DNA from: DAOSEK01 sp035363095
GTDB taxonomy: Archaea > Nanobdellota > Nanobdellia > Woesearchaeales > UBA119
Length of the DNA: 64,000 bases
Assembly: GCA_035363095.1 (NCBI GenBank)
Contig: DAOSEK010000004.1
Location: forward strand, 1 to 64,000
Direction: 5' to 3'
A program made the translations under genes and the position numbers. Position 1 is the stretch's first letter. Every line of letters begins with the position of its first letter. Shown piece after piece: positions 43,111-52,092 of this stretch. The notes beneath the pieces were generated by a model. It had not been told where the DNA came from and did not search any database. It saw nothing but the letters and a program-made list of their open reading frames with translations.

Positions 43111-43225
43111 AAAATGAAAAAAGCTAGGAAATTGACCAACAATCTACTTAGAATCTCCTAAACCCACCTCTTCTTACTTCTGCCAAAAGGTCAAAGTATG
43201 TAAATGTCGGATTCAAGAAATCAAA
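43111..43225 (+). repeat. Repeat A copy 12 (very degenerate)
   Basis: Only AAATGAAAAA, CTTCTGCCAAAAGGTCAAAGTATG and a GATTCAAGAAATC end remain recognisable. Confidence 0.5.
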
Positions 43226-43347
43226 AATCAGGCGTATTTCTTATAAAATTTAAACCTATACGTTTACAAGTTGAGTTATTTAAAAAAAAATACAATAGTA
43301 CCAAAATATCTTAACATCTATACATCTTATACACTACTCTTTTCTTC

Positions 43348-43480
43348 ATTAATAGAAAAGGATGCCTCGTGTTTCAACACGAGGACTCCGTACTCTTTTT
43401 TTAACCAACAACCTCGCCGAACGTAGCGCATGCTTTTATACTACCAACATACCTCGCCCTTTAGGGCGAGGTTGTTGATT
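43348..43480 (-). repeat. Repeat B copy 8 (solo)
   Basis: Full-length B with the perfect distal hairpin CCTCGTGTTTCAACACGAGG and the perfect inner hairpin around CGCCCTTTAGGGCG. It ends 22 bp from the stop of the winged-helix gene. Confidence 0.9.
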
Positions 43481-43502
43481 AATTATCCTTATTTATTATT
43501 CT

Positions 43503-44003
43503 TCATTTAATAAATAATCTCTTATACTCATCACTTAAAATGACCTTTTTAGACATACCATTTTTCTCTTTACGTAAAATGCCTTTACTTTCAAGACTTA
43601 ACAATCTCCTATGTGTTTTTACAGGGTCGAGATTTGTTTTATTGCAAATATTACCTTGAGTAGATTCCCCGCCCATCTCAATAAGACTTCTAACTATGAC
43701 CCTTTCTTCTCCATCTAAAAAATTAAGGGTATTCATTACATTCCCATAAATCTCTTGTTTCTCCTTGATAAAAGAGCTTGATAAAAAATAATAAGTTAAA
43801 ATCCCTACAAAAACTCCCAATGAAGATAAAACGCCCACAACTAAAGGCAATGAAACCTTGCAAGAACAAGATAGCCCATATTGTTCCTGAATCAAAAATA
43901 TTGATAAAGACACAAAAAAAATAAAAGCTATAACTATTCCTACAGCTATTAAAGTTCCATTAAGCTCCTTTGCTCTTTCAATGCTCTCTCTTTTAACATC
44001 CAT
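43503..44003 (-). CDS. Membrane-bound winged-helix protein
   Basis: A 166-residue protein. Two membrane helices (about residues 16-37 and 51-74) form a hairpin around a short external loop with CSC. A cytoplasmic winged-helix domain of MarR/TrmB-like type follows (about 95-160: ERVIVRSLIEMGGESTQGNICNKTNLD, with recognition helix HRRLLSLESKGIL). It could sense a signal at the membrane and bind DNA, which is inference. It lies downstream of the thiol-redox operon on the same strand, after A and B repeats. Confidence 0.75.
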   Translation of the reverse strand: MDVKRESIERAKELNGTLIAVGIVIAFIFFVSLSIFLIQEQYGLSCSCKVSLPLVVGVLSSLGVFVGILTYYFLSSSFIKEKQEIYGNVMNTLNFLDGEERVIVRSLIEMGGESTQGNICNKTNLDPVKTHRRLLSLESKGILRKEKNGMSKKVILSDEYKRLFIK

Positions 44004-44151
44004 TAAAATATCACTTTATTTCATTTGCCTAATTTCCTTTATTATTTAAATCTTTTCACCTTATCTACACCTTATAATTTTCAGAATAAAATAATTTCAA
44101 AACAAATTTACTAATCTCATTAAGAAGGATTAATCAAGAAGGATTAATCAA

Positions 44152-44288
44152 TGAAATGAAATACCTCGGAATAAATACCGTATTTACCTCGCTGATAATC
44201 TAAGTTAATCATTGAGTGAATCAATCTCTTCATACTTTATGCCTCAAGACCAAAGTATGCAAAATGAACTGGATTTCACGAAAATCAA
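44152..44288 (+). repeat. Repeat A copy 13
   Basis: ATGAAATACCTCGGAATAAA, ACCTCGCTGATAATCTAAG and CTTTATGCCTCAAGACCAAAG, then CTGGATTTCACG. Its right half is nearly identical to copy 14. A 14-bp direct duplication (AAGAAGGATTAATC) precedes it at about 44122-44149. Confidence 0.82.
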
Positions 44289-44305
44289 AAAAAATTAAAA
44301 TGCTA

Positions 44306-44455
44306 TCAAATAATGTTATCTACACTTTGTTTATACACATTTTGTGCAAAATAAAAATCATCCATAAAATTGAGCCTAAGCAAATACTCTTCCCAAGACA
44401 AATAATTATCTGTTCTTCTAACCAATCGTTCAAAAAACCTTTTAGTATAATTCAT
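44306..44455 (-). CDS. Small protein, 49 residues, unknown
   Basis: The reading MNYTKRFFERLVRRTDNYLS continues to a TGA stop after 49 residues. A strong ribosome binding site (GAGGTGG) lies seven bases before the ATG. The N-terminal half is basic and amphipathic, the rest mixed. It is the last of three very short genes on this strand and sits between A copies 13 and 14. No family is recognised. Confidence 0.55.
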   Translation of the reverse strand: MNYTKRFFERLVRRTDNYLSWEEYLLRLNFMDDFYFAQNVYKQSVDNII

Positions 44456-44552
44456 TTTTTTCCACCTCTAAACAATCTTAATAAATTAAATGCATTCTTA
44501 AAAAATTATTTTCTTACTACCTATTATAAACACAAAACATAAGTAAAACAAA

Positions 44553-44687
44553 ACATGAAAAACCTCAGCACAAATGCCAAAGTATCTCGCTGTTATTCTA
44601 GGTTAATCGTTGAGTGAATCCATCTATTCATACTTTATGCCTCCAGACCAAAGTATGCAAAATGAACTGGATTTCACGAAAATCAAA
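44553..44687 (+). repeat. Repeat A copy 14
   Basis: CATGAAAAACCTCAGCACAA, TATCTCGCTGTTATTCTAGG and CTTTATGCCTCCAGACCAAAG, then CTGGATTTCACG as in copy 13. Confidence 0.85.
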
Positions 44688-44723
44688 AAACAAAAAAACA
44701 TTGTAAAATAAAAAAATGCGAAA

Positions 44724-44891
44724 TTAGGCCGCATTATATCCTTTCATAAAGCCTATCTCTTTTCGGTCGATCTCATCATCCTCAAATAGTTCAAAAGCAA
44801 ACTCCTCATCATAGATGTCTGCTTCATTTAGGCAAAAGCCCTCAATCTCCTTTAGATGTACACATTTCATAAATTCCCCATCTTCTTGCAT
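44724..44891 (-). CDS. Small acidic protein, 55 residues, unknown
   Basis: It begins MQEDGEFMKCVHLKEIEGF and ends EIGFMKGYNAA. It is strongly acidic in the middle (a run of Asp and Glu around FEDDEID). GAGGTGATTAGA precedes the ATG, a good ribosome binding site. Middle gene of the short-gene group. The GFMKGY ending suggests a conserved C-terminus. Function unknown. Confidence 0.6.
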   Translation of the reverse strand: MQEDGEFMKCVHLKEIEGFCLNEADIYDEEFAFELFEDDEIDRKEIGFMKGYNAA

Positions 44892-44975
44892 TCTAATCAC
44901 CTCAACTACATATCACTCCCATTTAAAACACCCATCTTGCACAAGTCAACTCAAACAACTAAAGACCTGCACTAA

Positions 44976-45107
44976 TCAAATCCATTTATCCGAAAACTGG
45001 AAATCAAAAGAATCTCCAAAAGAATCCCCTGAACAGGATTTAACTGAAAGCCTTCTTATTTGCTGGTAAAACAGCCTTTTTATCGTTTCATTTGATAGAT
45101 CAACCAT
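44976..45107 (-). CDS. Small protein, 43 residues, unknown
   Basis: It begins MVDLSNETIKRLFYQQIRRL and contains a repeated GDSFGDSFDF stretch. A GGTGAT binding site lies before the ATG and a TATATAAAG box about 35 bases upstream, so this is the first gene of a possible three-gene short operon. No family is recognised. Confidence 0.5.
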   Translation of the reverse strand: MVDLSNETIKRLFYQQIRRLSVKSCSGDSFGDSFDFQFSDKWI

Positions 45108-45141
45108 TTCATATCACCTATTGTTTAGAATGAGCGGGCTT

Positions 45142-45151
45142 CTTTATATAC
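45142..45151 (-). promoter_or_regulatory. Probable TATA box of the short-gene group
   Basis: TATATAAAGA on the minus strand, placed to start transcription about ten bases before the 43-residue gene. Confidence 0.5.
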
Positions 45152-45225
45152 CCTGTTTAGCCCTTTGTCCAATGGTTTTTTAATTCAGATAAGATCTTTC
45201 CTTCTATAATTGACGGGATATGGTT

Positions 45226-45945
45226 CTAAAAAATCGTATCAACTATCTTTTGAGCCTTGCAATTATAACCTTTAAACTCCCTAAGTTTTTCATTAAAGTA
45301 ATCCATATGTTCACAAAAACCTAACTTCTCAAATTGTTTCTTGACTCTCAAAATACATTCTTTAGCATAATAGTTATTACCCTTTTCAAGGGCTTTAAGT
45401 GCTTGGCAAAATGATAGATCTATATTATTAAAATACCCTTTTATCCTAATAATTTCAGTATGAAACAAGGTATTTTCCAAAATATCTCCTCCAACATAAT
45501 TCGCATATGTTAAAATCCTGGCTATCATCTTTTCCATATTGTGAATATCCCCTTTAGAAGCATCAATTCTTGCCTTCTTAATCCTTTCAGGCAAGGCCTG
45601 TGAGTAGCCAACTCTCTTAATTTCGCCAACCTCTTTAGTAATCTCAATACTTACTTTATGAGCGCAATGCTTTGCCATCCTTAATTCATTTTCCATTAAC
45701 AAATCATTGCCTTTCAAAGCATATTCTTTTGCTTTATCAATAGAACGATTAAGTCCAATAAAATACCCTTCTTTTTCAATGGCTCTTGCTTTGTTTTCTA
45801 AATCTTTACAACTTTTATAATCTTTAAGACCATCAACAATCTCAAGTGCGCACTTCAAATGCTTCTCCATAACCTCAACAGAACCCAAACTTGCAAAATC
45901 CTCTGCTTTCTTAATCTCTTCATCAACTAATTTGTCAATCGCCAT
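45226..45945 (-). CDS. All-helical repeat protein, unknown
   Basis: A 239-residue soluble protein made of helical hairpins in which Ala-Lys-rich helices recur about every 35-40 residues: KKAEDFASLGSVEVMEKHL, DKAKEYALKGNDLLMENEL, KKARIDASKGDIHNMEKMI and ALKALEKGNNYYAKECIL. This is a TPR- or SEL1-like solenoid, suited to protein binding. No catalytic motif is seen. It sits alone between the short genes and gatE. Confidence 0.65.
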   Translation of the reverse strand: MAIDKLVDEEIKKAEDFASLGSVEVMEKHLKCALEIVDGLKDYKSCKDLENKARAIEKEGYFIGLNRSIDKAKEYALKGNDLLMENELRMAKHCAHKVSIEITKEVGEIKRVGYSQALPERIKKARIDASKGDIHNMEKMIARILTYANYVGGDILENTLFHTEIIRIKGYFNNIDLSFCQALKALEKGNNYYAKECILRVKKQFEKLGFCEHMDYFNEKLREFKGYNCKAQKIVDTIF

Positions 45946-46136
45946 AACTCTTCCCTATTTGACCTGTTTATAATCGATTAATTCAGGTTTTAATAAAAAA
46001 ACAATATCAAAATAGCCAAAGAAACCTTAGCTCTCTATATATAGTTAGTGCATCTGAAATTTGGAATTTTAAAATATCACCCTATTATATAAAGAAGAAA
46101 CAAAAAAATGATAGATACTAAAAAAGCTTTGTTGTT

Positions 46137-47969
46137 TTATTTAGTTAATCCTTTAAGAATATCACTTATCACTTTGCCATCACAGCCCTTAATCTTAGCC
46201 ATACAAATCCCCATTAAATGGCCAAAGCTCTTGTCAGGATTCTCTTTAACTATTCTTTCAATCTGGTTTTTAATATCAGATAAATCCACCGTTTTTGTCT
46301 CATACTTAGAATAATCAATCTCCTCTTGCAAAGCAACCTTTTCTAAAATCTCATCTACAACATCCTTTGAAAGCTTATCGTTATCGATTTTATCAAGGAT
46401 AATCTTAATTGTCTTTAAATCAATAAGATCAGTGTTTGAGTTTTCAATCCTCTTCTTAATCTCTTTAGGTTTAGAAAACAAAAGAGTGTATATGTAACTA
46501 GGCTTTTGTTTAAATAGTCTAACAAGTTCAAAAAAATCCTTTAACATTGAAGACTTTGAAACAAGCAATGCCTCACTATCACCAAGCCCCATCTCTTTAA
46601 GCTCTCTAATATACTCCTTTATGGATTTCACCTCTGAAACCTTAATCCCTTTGGTATGAATTAATGGGATATCCGTTTCAGGATACATTCTCTGTGCCCC
46701 AGGCATAGGTCGCATAAATCTTGAAGTACCATCATCCATAGCCTTTCTCACCTCACTTGGAACACCTAACTTAAACATTTGAATTCGCTCTATACATCTT
46801 TCTAAAAACCTAAAAGCATCAGTCTTATTCCCAGAGACAATAATAAAATTATCTTCATCAGAAATATTTAGTTTTTCCACAATCAGATTAACCTCTTTTG
46901 CTGTAATCCCATAGTTAGGAAGCTCATCCCTGTGAAATAAGCCCTTTATATTAGAGCTTGACTTTGCATAATCTGAAACCTCACTCCCTATCCTTAATAA
47001 AGGAGCCAGTTGAGTTCCTAATATCCCTTTATATCCCTTAAGAGCAATCCCATAAACCCCCTCTCCTTTCATAAGATTCTCCTTAATTCTTTTAGATCCA
47101 GTCCCTTTAAAGATTTCACTCAAATCAACAATTTCCTTACGTTCCCCAAATCTTTTATCTGATATAATCTTAGAAATCTCAATAAGCTTAACCTGCCTTT
47201 GCGCTTCAATCTCTCCAATCTTCTCAAGCATACCTAAATCCTGAGCTCCTTTAATCTCTACTCTAGCTCCACCTTTTACAGAAACATTAACATCCTGTCT
47301 AATCGTGCCAAGCCCTCTCTTAACATTCGTGCTTCTTAAAAGAAGTCCAATCTCTTCAGCAACTCGCTTTAGCTGGCTAGGATTTTTAATTGCTGGAGCA
47401 GTCGCAATCTCAACTAAAGGAATGCCAAGCCTTCCCAAATGATAAATATCAAAACTATCCTTTTTTTCAATAATCTTAGCAGAATCCTCTTCAAGGCAGA
47501 TAGTTTCAATAGGAATATTTACTCCATCCACATCCACCTCTCCTTCTGTTGCAATAAGAGCAGTCCGTTGAAAACCTGATGTATTAGAACCATCAATAAC
47601 AATCTTTCTCATAAACTCAATAGCATCACAAACATTCGCTTTCAAAAGCGTGCATATCTGCATTGAAATATCTAAAATCTCATCATCTGGAATATGCGGT
47701 GGCTCTTCATCAAGTTCAACAAGACAGCTTGAATCATAACTTCCTTTATACACAAACTCCTTACATTTCTCAAACTCATGCTTAGCAGCCAAATCCACAT
47801 CTCCAAGCTCACTTTTAGAAACCCTTAACTTTCTTTTAACCTCAAAATCATATTCATCTGAAATATCGCCAATACATGAGCAAAACAGCTTAGTTGTATT
47901 GAGCTGTTGATGAATCTCAATACCTGATTTAAACCCAATCTCATCAAAATATTTATTATTCTTCTCCAT
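46137..47969 (-). CDS. gatE: Glutamyl-tRNA(Gln) amidotransferase subunit E
   Basis: A 610-residue GatE, the archaeal tRNA-binding kinase subunit of the GatDE enzyme, which turns Glu-tRNA(Gln) into Gln-tRNA(Gln). GIEIHQQLNTTKLFCSC marks the N-terminus. The KRGLGTIRQDVNVSV cradle segment follows. An AspRS-like GAD insertion lies at about residues 275-390, then RPMPGAQRMYPETDIP. The YqeY-like tail (GHLMGICMAKIKG) ends the protein. gatD is 130 bp upstream in the same direction. Implies that the organism lacks GlnRS. Confidence 0.95.
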   Translation of the reverse strand: MEKNNKYFDEIGFKSGIEIHQQLNTTKLFCSCIGDISDEYDFEVKRKLRVSKSELGDVDLAAKHEFEKCKEFVYKGSYDSSCLVELDEEPPHIPDDEILDISMQICTLLKANVCDAIEFMRKIVIDGSNTSGFQRTALIATEGEVDVDGVNIPIETICLEEDSAKIIEKKDSFDIYHLGRLGIPLVEIATAPAIKNPSQLKRVAEEIGLLLRSTNVKRGLGTIRQDVNVSVKGGARVEIKGAQDLGMLEKIGEIEAQRQVKLIEISKIISDKRFGERKEIVDLSEIFKGTGSKRIKENLMKGEGVYGIALKGYKGILGTQLAPLLRIGSEVSDYAKSSSNIKGLFHRDELPNYGITAKEVNLIVEKLNISDEDNFIIVSGNKTDAFRFLERCIERIQMFKLGVPSEVRKAMDDGTSRFMRPMPGAQRMYPETDIPLIHTKGIKVSEVKSIKEYIRELKEMGLGDSEALLVSKSSMLKDFFELVRLFKQKPSYIYTLLFSKPKEIKKRIENSNTDLIDLKTIKIILDKIDNDKLSKDVVDEILEKVALQEEIDYSKYETKTVDLSDIKNQIERIVKENPDKSFGHLMGICMAKIKGCDGKVISDILKGLTK

Positions 47970-48098
47970 AACCTAGTCTCCCCAAAATAATGATTTACTA
48001 ATACTGATTCATTTATAGTTTATTCAATTTAAACTAATACTTGTTATAATCCATTAATCATTAATTGTAATAAAGATCAAAAGCGTCTAAAAAATTAG

Positions 48099-49697
48099 CT
48101 AATCTTCAAAATCCTCCTTATAGCCAATCCTTGAATTAATCTCCATGCGCAGATTTTTTTCATAAAGCCTTTTAGCTTCAGATTTATCATAATTAGATAA
48201 AAGGTATGCAAGCTTAATAAAACCTGTTTCAGGGGTAATATCGCAAAGATTTCCTAAACAGCCAATCTCTTTAAGCTTAACACCATTCGAATATACATTA
48301 AAATTAATCCTTCCATAAATTGTTTGTGGACAGACTGCAACAACACAGCCCTTATCAATAGCACTTTTAACCTCATCAAAAATCACTTTGTTTTTTTTGG
48401 TAGTTCCAATATGTCCTAAACCTGTTCCAATCAAAATCGCACCATCAAAATTTTTAATATAACTAATCTCTTCAGCAGTCATATTGGGATGAACATAAAC
48501 CATTGCAATCTTTAAATCAGGATTAATCATATCAAAACTAGCATTGTCTTTTTTTTCACCTTTTTTAACTAAATCATATAATCTCTCTAATTTTGAAATC
48601 TCTTTAAGATAATCCTTATCTAAAATCTCAACGTCCCTATTCTTTTTCACCCTTGCAAAAGGTTTAGAGTTAATCTGTCTAAACGCATCCCTTCTAGAAC
48701 TATGCATCTTTCTTACATTTACACCTTTTAGAATAACACATGAATCATCACAAGATTTTTCATGCATGCAGATAAAAACTCCCTTAACACCAGGTTCAAT
48801 CGCAAACCTTGTCGCTGCAATTAGATTAACTCCTGAATCAGATGAGCTTCTATCTGATGACCTTTGCGCTCCAACAATCACAACTGGGATATTAAGCCCT
48901 TTAAGCATAAAAGAAAGTGCAGCTGAAGTATAATGCATCGTATCTGTCCCATGAGTAATAATAATTCCTTTGCATCCTTCATTTGCAGTCTTTACAATAT
49001 TCTCACACATCACATTATAATCCTCAAACCTTAACTCATCGGAAAAAACATTAGAAACCTTTCTTGTTTCAATCTTCGCAATCTCCTTAAGCTCTGGAAA
49101 AAGCGAGACAATCTCATCAGGCTCAAAAAATGCACTTACCCCCCCAACATCATAATCCACCTTAGATGCAATAGTCCCTCCAGTATGAAGTATAACAACC
49201 TTTGAAAGATTACTTTGTCCTTCACTTTTTTCATATGAGCTATCCATTTTTACTTCAAATCTCTTTTTAGTGTCAATTTGCCCAACATTGTTTTTTTTCT
49301 CTTCTCCTTCTTTTTTAATAGCATCATTCTGATTCTTAGAAACCTTAAATCCCTTTGAATCACGCTCTAATTCAGAACCTGAATGCTTAGTATCAGAAAT
49401 CTTTTCAATACTTTCAATATTCTCTTTTAAAATAACAATATTATATCCACTTTTAAGCTTTAAAGAAATCTCTTTTTTATCATCCTTAACAAGTCTGCCC
49501 TCAAAAACAGTTTTATCTTTTTTATAGACTTTCACAAACTCAAAAGCCCAAAGGTTTCTTGACAAATTATCTGTTAATGACTTCCCTTTAGATTCTATTG
49601 AAGATGAATTTTCGACCATTTTATCACGAACATTCTCACGCTTCTTTTTAACATCTCCAAAAGATTTTTCATAAGCTTTACTCAGTTTCTTTTCCAT
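48099..49697 (-). CDS. gatD: Glutamyl-tRNA(Gln) amidotransferase subunit D
   Basis: A 532-residue GatD, the glutaminase subunit. A Tudor-like domain (about residues 55-105) precedes the asparaginase-type domain, which has HTGGTIASK with the first catalytic Thr and IITHGTDTMHYTS with the second Thr-Asp pair. It is longer than the usual 420-440 residues because of a charged N-terminal extension of about 45 residues and a Lys/Glu-rich linker of about 60 residues between the domains. First gene of the gatDE pair. Confidence 0.94.
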   Translation of the reverse strand: MEKKLSKAYEKSFGDVKKKRENVRDKMVENSSSIESKGKSLTDNLSRNLWAFEFVKVYKKDKTVFEGRLVKDDKKEISLKLKSGYNIVILKENIESIEKISDTKHSGSELERDSKGFKVSKNQNDAIKKEGEEKKNNVGQIDTKKRFEVKMDSSYEKSEGQSNLSKVVILHTGGTIASKVDYDVGGVSAFFEPDEIVSLFPELKEIAKIETRKVSNVFSDELRFEDYNVMCENIVKTANEGCKGIIITHGTDTMHYTSAALSFMLKGLNIPVVIVGAQRSSDRSSSDSGVNLIAATRFAIEPGVKGVFICMHEKSCDDSCVILKGVNVRKMHSSRRDAFRQINSKPFARVKKNRDVEILDKDYLKEISKLERLYDLVKKGEKKDNASFDMINPDLKIAMVYVHPNMTAEEISYIKNFDGAILIGTGLGHIGTTKKNKVIFDEVKSAIDKGCVVAVCPQTIYGRINFNVYSNGVKLKEIGCLGNLCDITPETGFIKLAYLLSNYDKSEAKRLYEKNLRMEINSRIGYKEDFED

Positions 49698-49903
49698 TTT
49701 CCTTCATATCCCACTAGCCCTAAGCTTCTTATAAACCCTTGTATAAATCCAAATATTAATAAATCTTTTTAATAAAAATAAGAATAAAGCTTAAAATCTA
49801 GTACTAAAACAAAAAACCTCAAAATCAAAATCATAAATCAAAATAAAAAAATAAGAACAAAAATAAAAATCCCAAAACTGATTAAAATTTAAAACTGATT
49901 ACT

Positions 49904-51088
49904 ATGAAAAAAATAATTAAAAAAGAAAAAAGCATTCAAGATAAAAATATGCGCTCAAATAAAAAAGTAAAATCCCCCACTCTTAGAAAACACCTCTGCA
50001 AACAAAGCAATAAAAACGCCCATAACAACACTACGAGGAATGCTGGCACAAAAAACAGTCAAAACACCTCTAAACTCCTTTCTAAAACTACCCAAAAACA
50101 CACCACAAAAAACAAATTATACTTTCCGACGAAATCTAAAACAAGCTCTAAAACCTCCCAAAAACACACCACAAAAAACAAATTATACTTTCCGACGAAA
50201 TCTAAAACAAGCTCTAAAACCTCCCAAAAACACACCACAAAAAACAAAAGGCTTAGCGATTTAAGCAAAATAGACAAATCCAATCCAATCATAATAATAA
50301 ACTTCAAAGCCTATGAGCGAGCCTTAGGTAAAAACGCAGTTAGACTTGCAAAAATCTGTGAGCAGGTTTCCAAAGAATATAATTCTCTCAATCATCTAGA
50401 TTCCTCTAATTCACTTAAAAACTACAACAATCCTAAAAAATACAAAAATCTTAAAAACTACAAAAATCGCTCTCAAAATAATTCTAAAAACACCATTAAA
50501 GTACAAATCGCAATAGCGCCCCAAACCCAAGACCTTTACCTAACAAAAAAAGCGGTTTCTATCCCTATACTAACTCAACATTTTGATCTTGGAGGGTTTG
50601 GGGCGCATACAGGTCATGATATTATTGAAGGATTAATGCAAAGTGGTGCGTGTGGCTCACTTTTGAACCATTCAGAAAAACCCTTGCCTATTAAACAAAT
50701 CTATGAATCTGTCGAAAGGGCTAAATCTTTAGGATTTGTAACAGTGGTTTGTGCTGACTCAATAAGGGAGCTTTCAAGGGTTGTTAGATCAAAACCGGAT
50801 TATGTCGCATTTGAAGTACCTTCTTTAATAGGTGGCAAGGTTTCTATTACCTCAAAACATCCAAAAGAGCTAATTAAAGGTGTAAATATTTGCAAAGAAT
50901 TTGGCGTGCCCTTGCTTTGTGGAGCAGGAGTGCATTCTAAAAGGGATGTAAAAAAGGCCTTAGAGCTTGGTTGTGCAGGAGTACTACTTGCATCAGCAGT
51001 TGCGAACGCTTGGGCGGATTCAAAAGATCCAAAGTCCGTTTTAGAAGAGCTTGTTAAAGGGGCTAACCAAATAAAAAAGAAATTTTAA
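49904..51088 (+). CDS. tpiA: Triosephosphate isomerase with long repetitive N-terminal extension
   Basis: A 394-residue protein. The last 265 residues are an archaeal-type TPI: IIIINFKAYERALG, LTQHFDLGGFGAHTGH with the catalytic His region, LLNHSEK, the catalytic Glu in AFEVPSLIGG, and GAGV and GVLLASAV phosphate loops. A Lys/Asn linker of about 40 residues is inserted after the first helix. The first 130 residues are a Lys/Thr/Ser-rich tail holding a 22-residue in-frame tandem repeat. No in-frame ATG, GTG or TTG occurs between codon 16 (49949) and the TPI domain, so the tail must be translated unless a rare start is used. Confidence 0.85.
   Translation: MKKIIKKEKSIQDKNMRSNKKVKSPTLRKHLCKQSNKNAHNNTTRNAGTKNSQNTSKLLSKTTQKHTTKNKLYFPTKSKTSSKTSQKHTTKNKLYFPTKSKTSSKTSQKHTTKNKRLSDLSKIDKSNPIIIINFKAYERALGKNAVRLAKICEQVSKEYNSLNHLDSSNSLKNYNNPKKYKNLKNYKNRSQNNSKNTIKVQIAIAPQTQDLYLTKKAVSIPILTQHFDLGGFGAHTGHDIIEGLMQSGACGSLLNHSEKPLPIKQIYESVERAKSLGFVTVVCADSIRELSRVVRSKPDYVAFEVPSLIGGKVSITSKHPKELIKGVNICKEFGVPLLCGAGVHSKRDVKKALELGCAGVLLASAVANAWADSKDPKSVLEELVKGANQIKKKF
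50092..50251 (+). repeat. 66-bp in-frame tandem repeat inside the TPI gene
   Basis: Units begin at 50092, 50158 and 50224 (last one partial) and encode QKHTTKNKLYFPTKSKTSS plus three residues. The two full units are identical in nucleotide sequence, so the duplication is recent. Confidence 0.92.
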
Positions 51089-51262
51089 ATAAAAATTCTC
51101 TTAAAACATAATCGTTAATTTACTTTAGAAATCCTATTTAAAGTCTAATTTATCACACCTCAAAAAGAAAAACTTTAAATACAATAATTATATCATATCC
51201 CCATAACTCGTCAAATCAAGTGATACTTTGTTTCGAATTATACGCTATTTTGGATAATATCT

Positions 51263-51335
51263 TAGCTGAAATCATGCCTTATTTCAAATCATACCTTATT
51301 CAAATTATGCCTTAGCTCACAATATGCTTTAGTTC
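51263..51335. repeat. Degenerate 17-bp tandem repeat
   Basis: Four or five units of the type AAATCATGCCTTATTTC, AAATCATACCTTATTC, AAATTATGCCTTAGCTC and ACAATATGCTTTAGTTC in the 295-bp gap before the methyltransferase gene. Otherwise the gap is empty. Confidence 0.65.
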
Positions 51336-51383
51336 AGGTTTGTTATTAGTATCCTTTAATCGTTTATTTTAACTTTAATCTTC

Positions 51384-51986
51384 ATGGATTCATATAAAGA
51401 AAAGGTAAAGGCCGCATACCAAAACTTCGCCAAAAGGTACGCTGTTGCTAATTTTGATGTAATACTGCAGTACCAATTAACAGAGTTTTTATCTAACATC
51501 AGAAAAGGCAAGGTGCTTGATTTAGGGTGTGGTCCTGGAAGGGATACTGATTATCTTAAAGATGAAGGGCTTGATGTTACAGGCATTGATTTTTCTTCTG
51601 AAATGATTTCTTTAGCAAAAGAGTATGTAGATAAAAAATTATTTAAAGAGGCTGACTTTGATGATGAGCTCTTTGAAGAAGGTGAATTTGACGGTATCTG
51701 GGCTAACGCATCATTAATTCATGTTCCAAAAAGCTCAATGCTTGATACGATAAAACATATCTCTTCTTGGCTAAAGAAAGGTGGTGTGATGTATCTTAAT
51801 GTTATTGAAGGCTTGGGTGAAAAAGAGATAAGAATCAAGAATTTCTATGAAGAAGAACTTTTAGTATCATTCTATTCAGTTGATGAAATAATCCAAATCG
51901 TTGAAGAGGCAGGATTAAGTGTAACAAAATTCCATATAGAATCAGATGATAATTTTAACTGGATAGATATATTTTGCAAAAAATAA
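51384..51986 (+). CDS. Class I SAM-dependent methyltransferase
   Basis: A 200-residue Rossmann methyltransferase. Motif I is VLDLGCGPGRDTDYL (about residues 50-64), the acidic post-I motif is GIDFSSEMI, and FDGIWANASLIHVP is motif IV. It is close to the small Tellurite-resistance/UbiE-like group that acts on small molecules. The substrate is unknown. It stands alone. Its codon and base composition are slightly more G-rich than the neighbouring genes. Confidence 0.88.
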   Translation: MDSYKEKVKAAYQNFAKRYAVANFDVILQYQLTEFLSNIRKGKVLDLGCGPGRDTDYLKDEGLDVTGIDFSSEMISLAKEYVDKKLFKEADFDDELFEEGEFDGIWANASLIHVPKSSMLDTIKHISSWLKKGGVMYLNVIEGLGEKEIRIKNFYEEELLVSFYSVDEIIQIVEEAGLSVTKFHIESDDNFNWIDIFCKK

Positions 51987-52092
51987 AACATGTTATCCTT
52001 TTCTATAAAGGTATTATCATTACTATTATAGTCATTATTTTATTATTACTTCTAATTAAAAAATAGAACTTTAAAAAAATAATAGTAACAAT

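Noticed and set aside
44815..45069. Plus-strand frame of 84 codons
   Set aside because: It is the complement of two better-supported short genes on the minus strand and has no start signal.
51974..52066. Possible 30-residue single-helix peptide starting at TTG and overlapping the methyltransferase end
   Set aside because: Hydrophobic and in an open frame, but it has no ribosome binding site and a rare start. AT-rich DNA gives such frames by chance.
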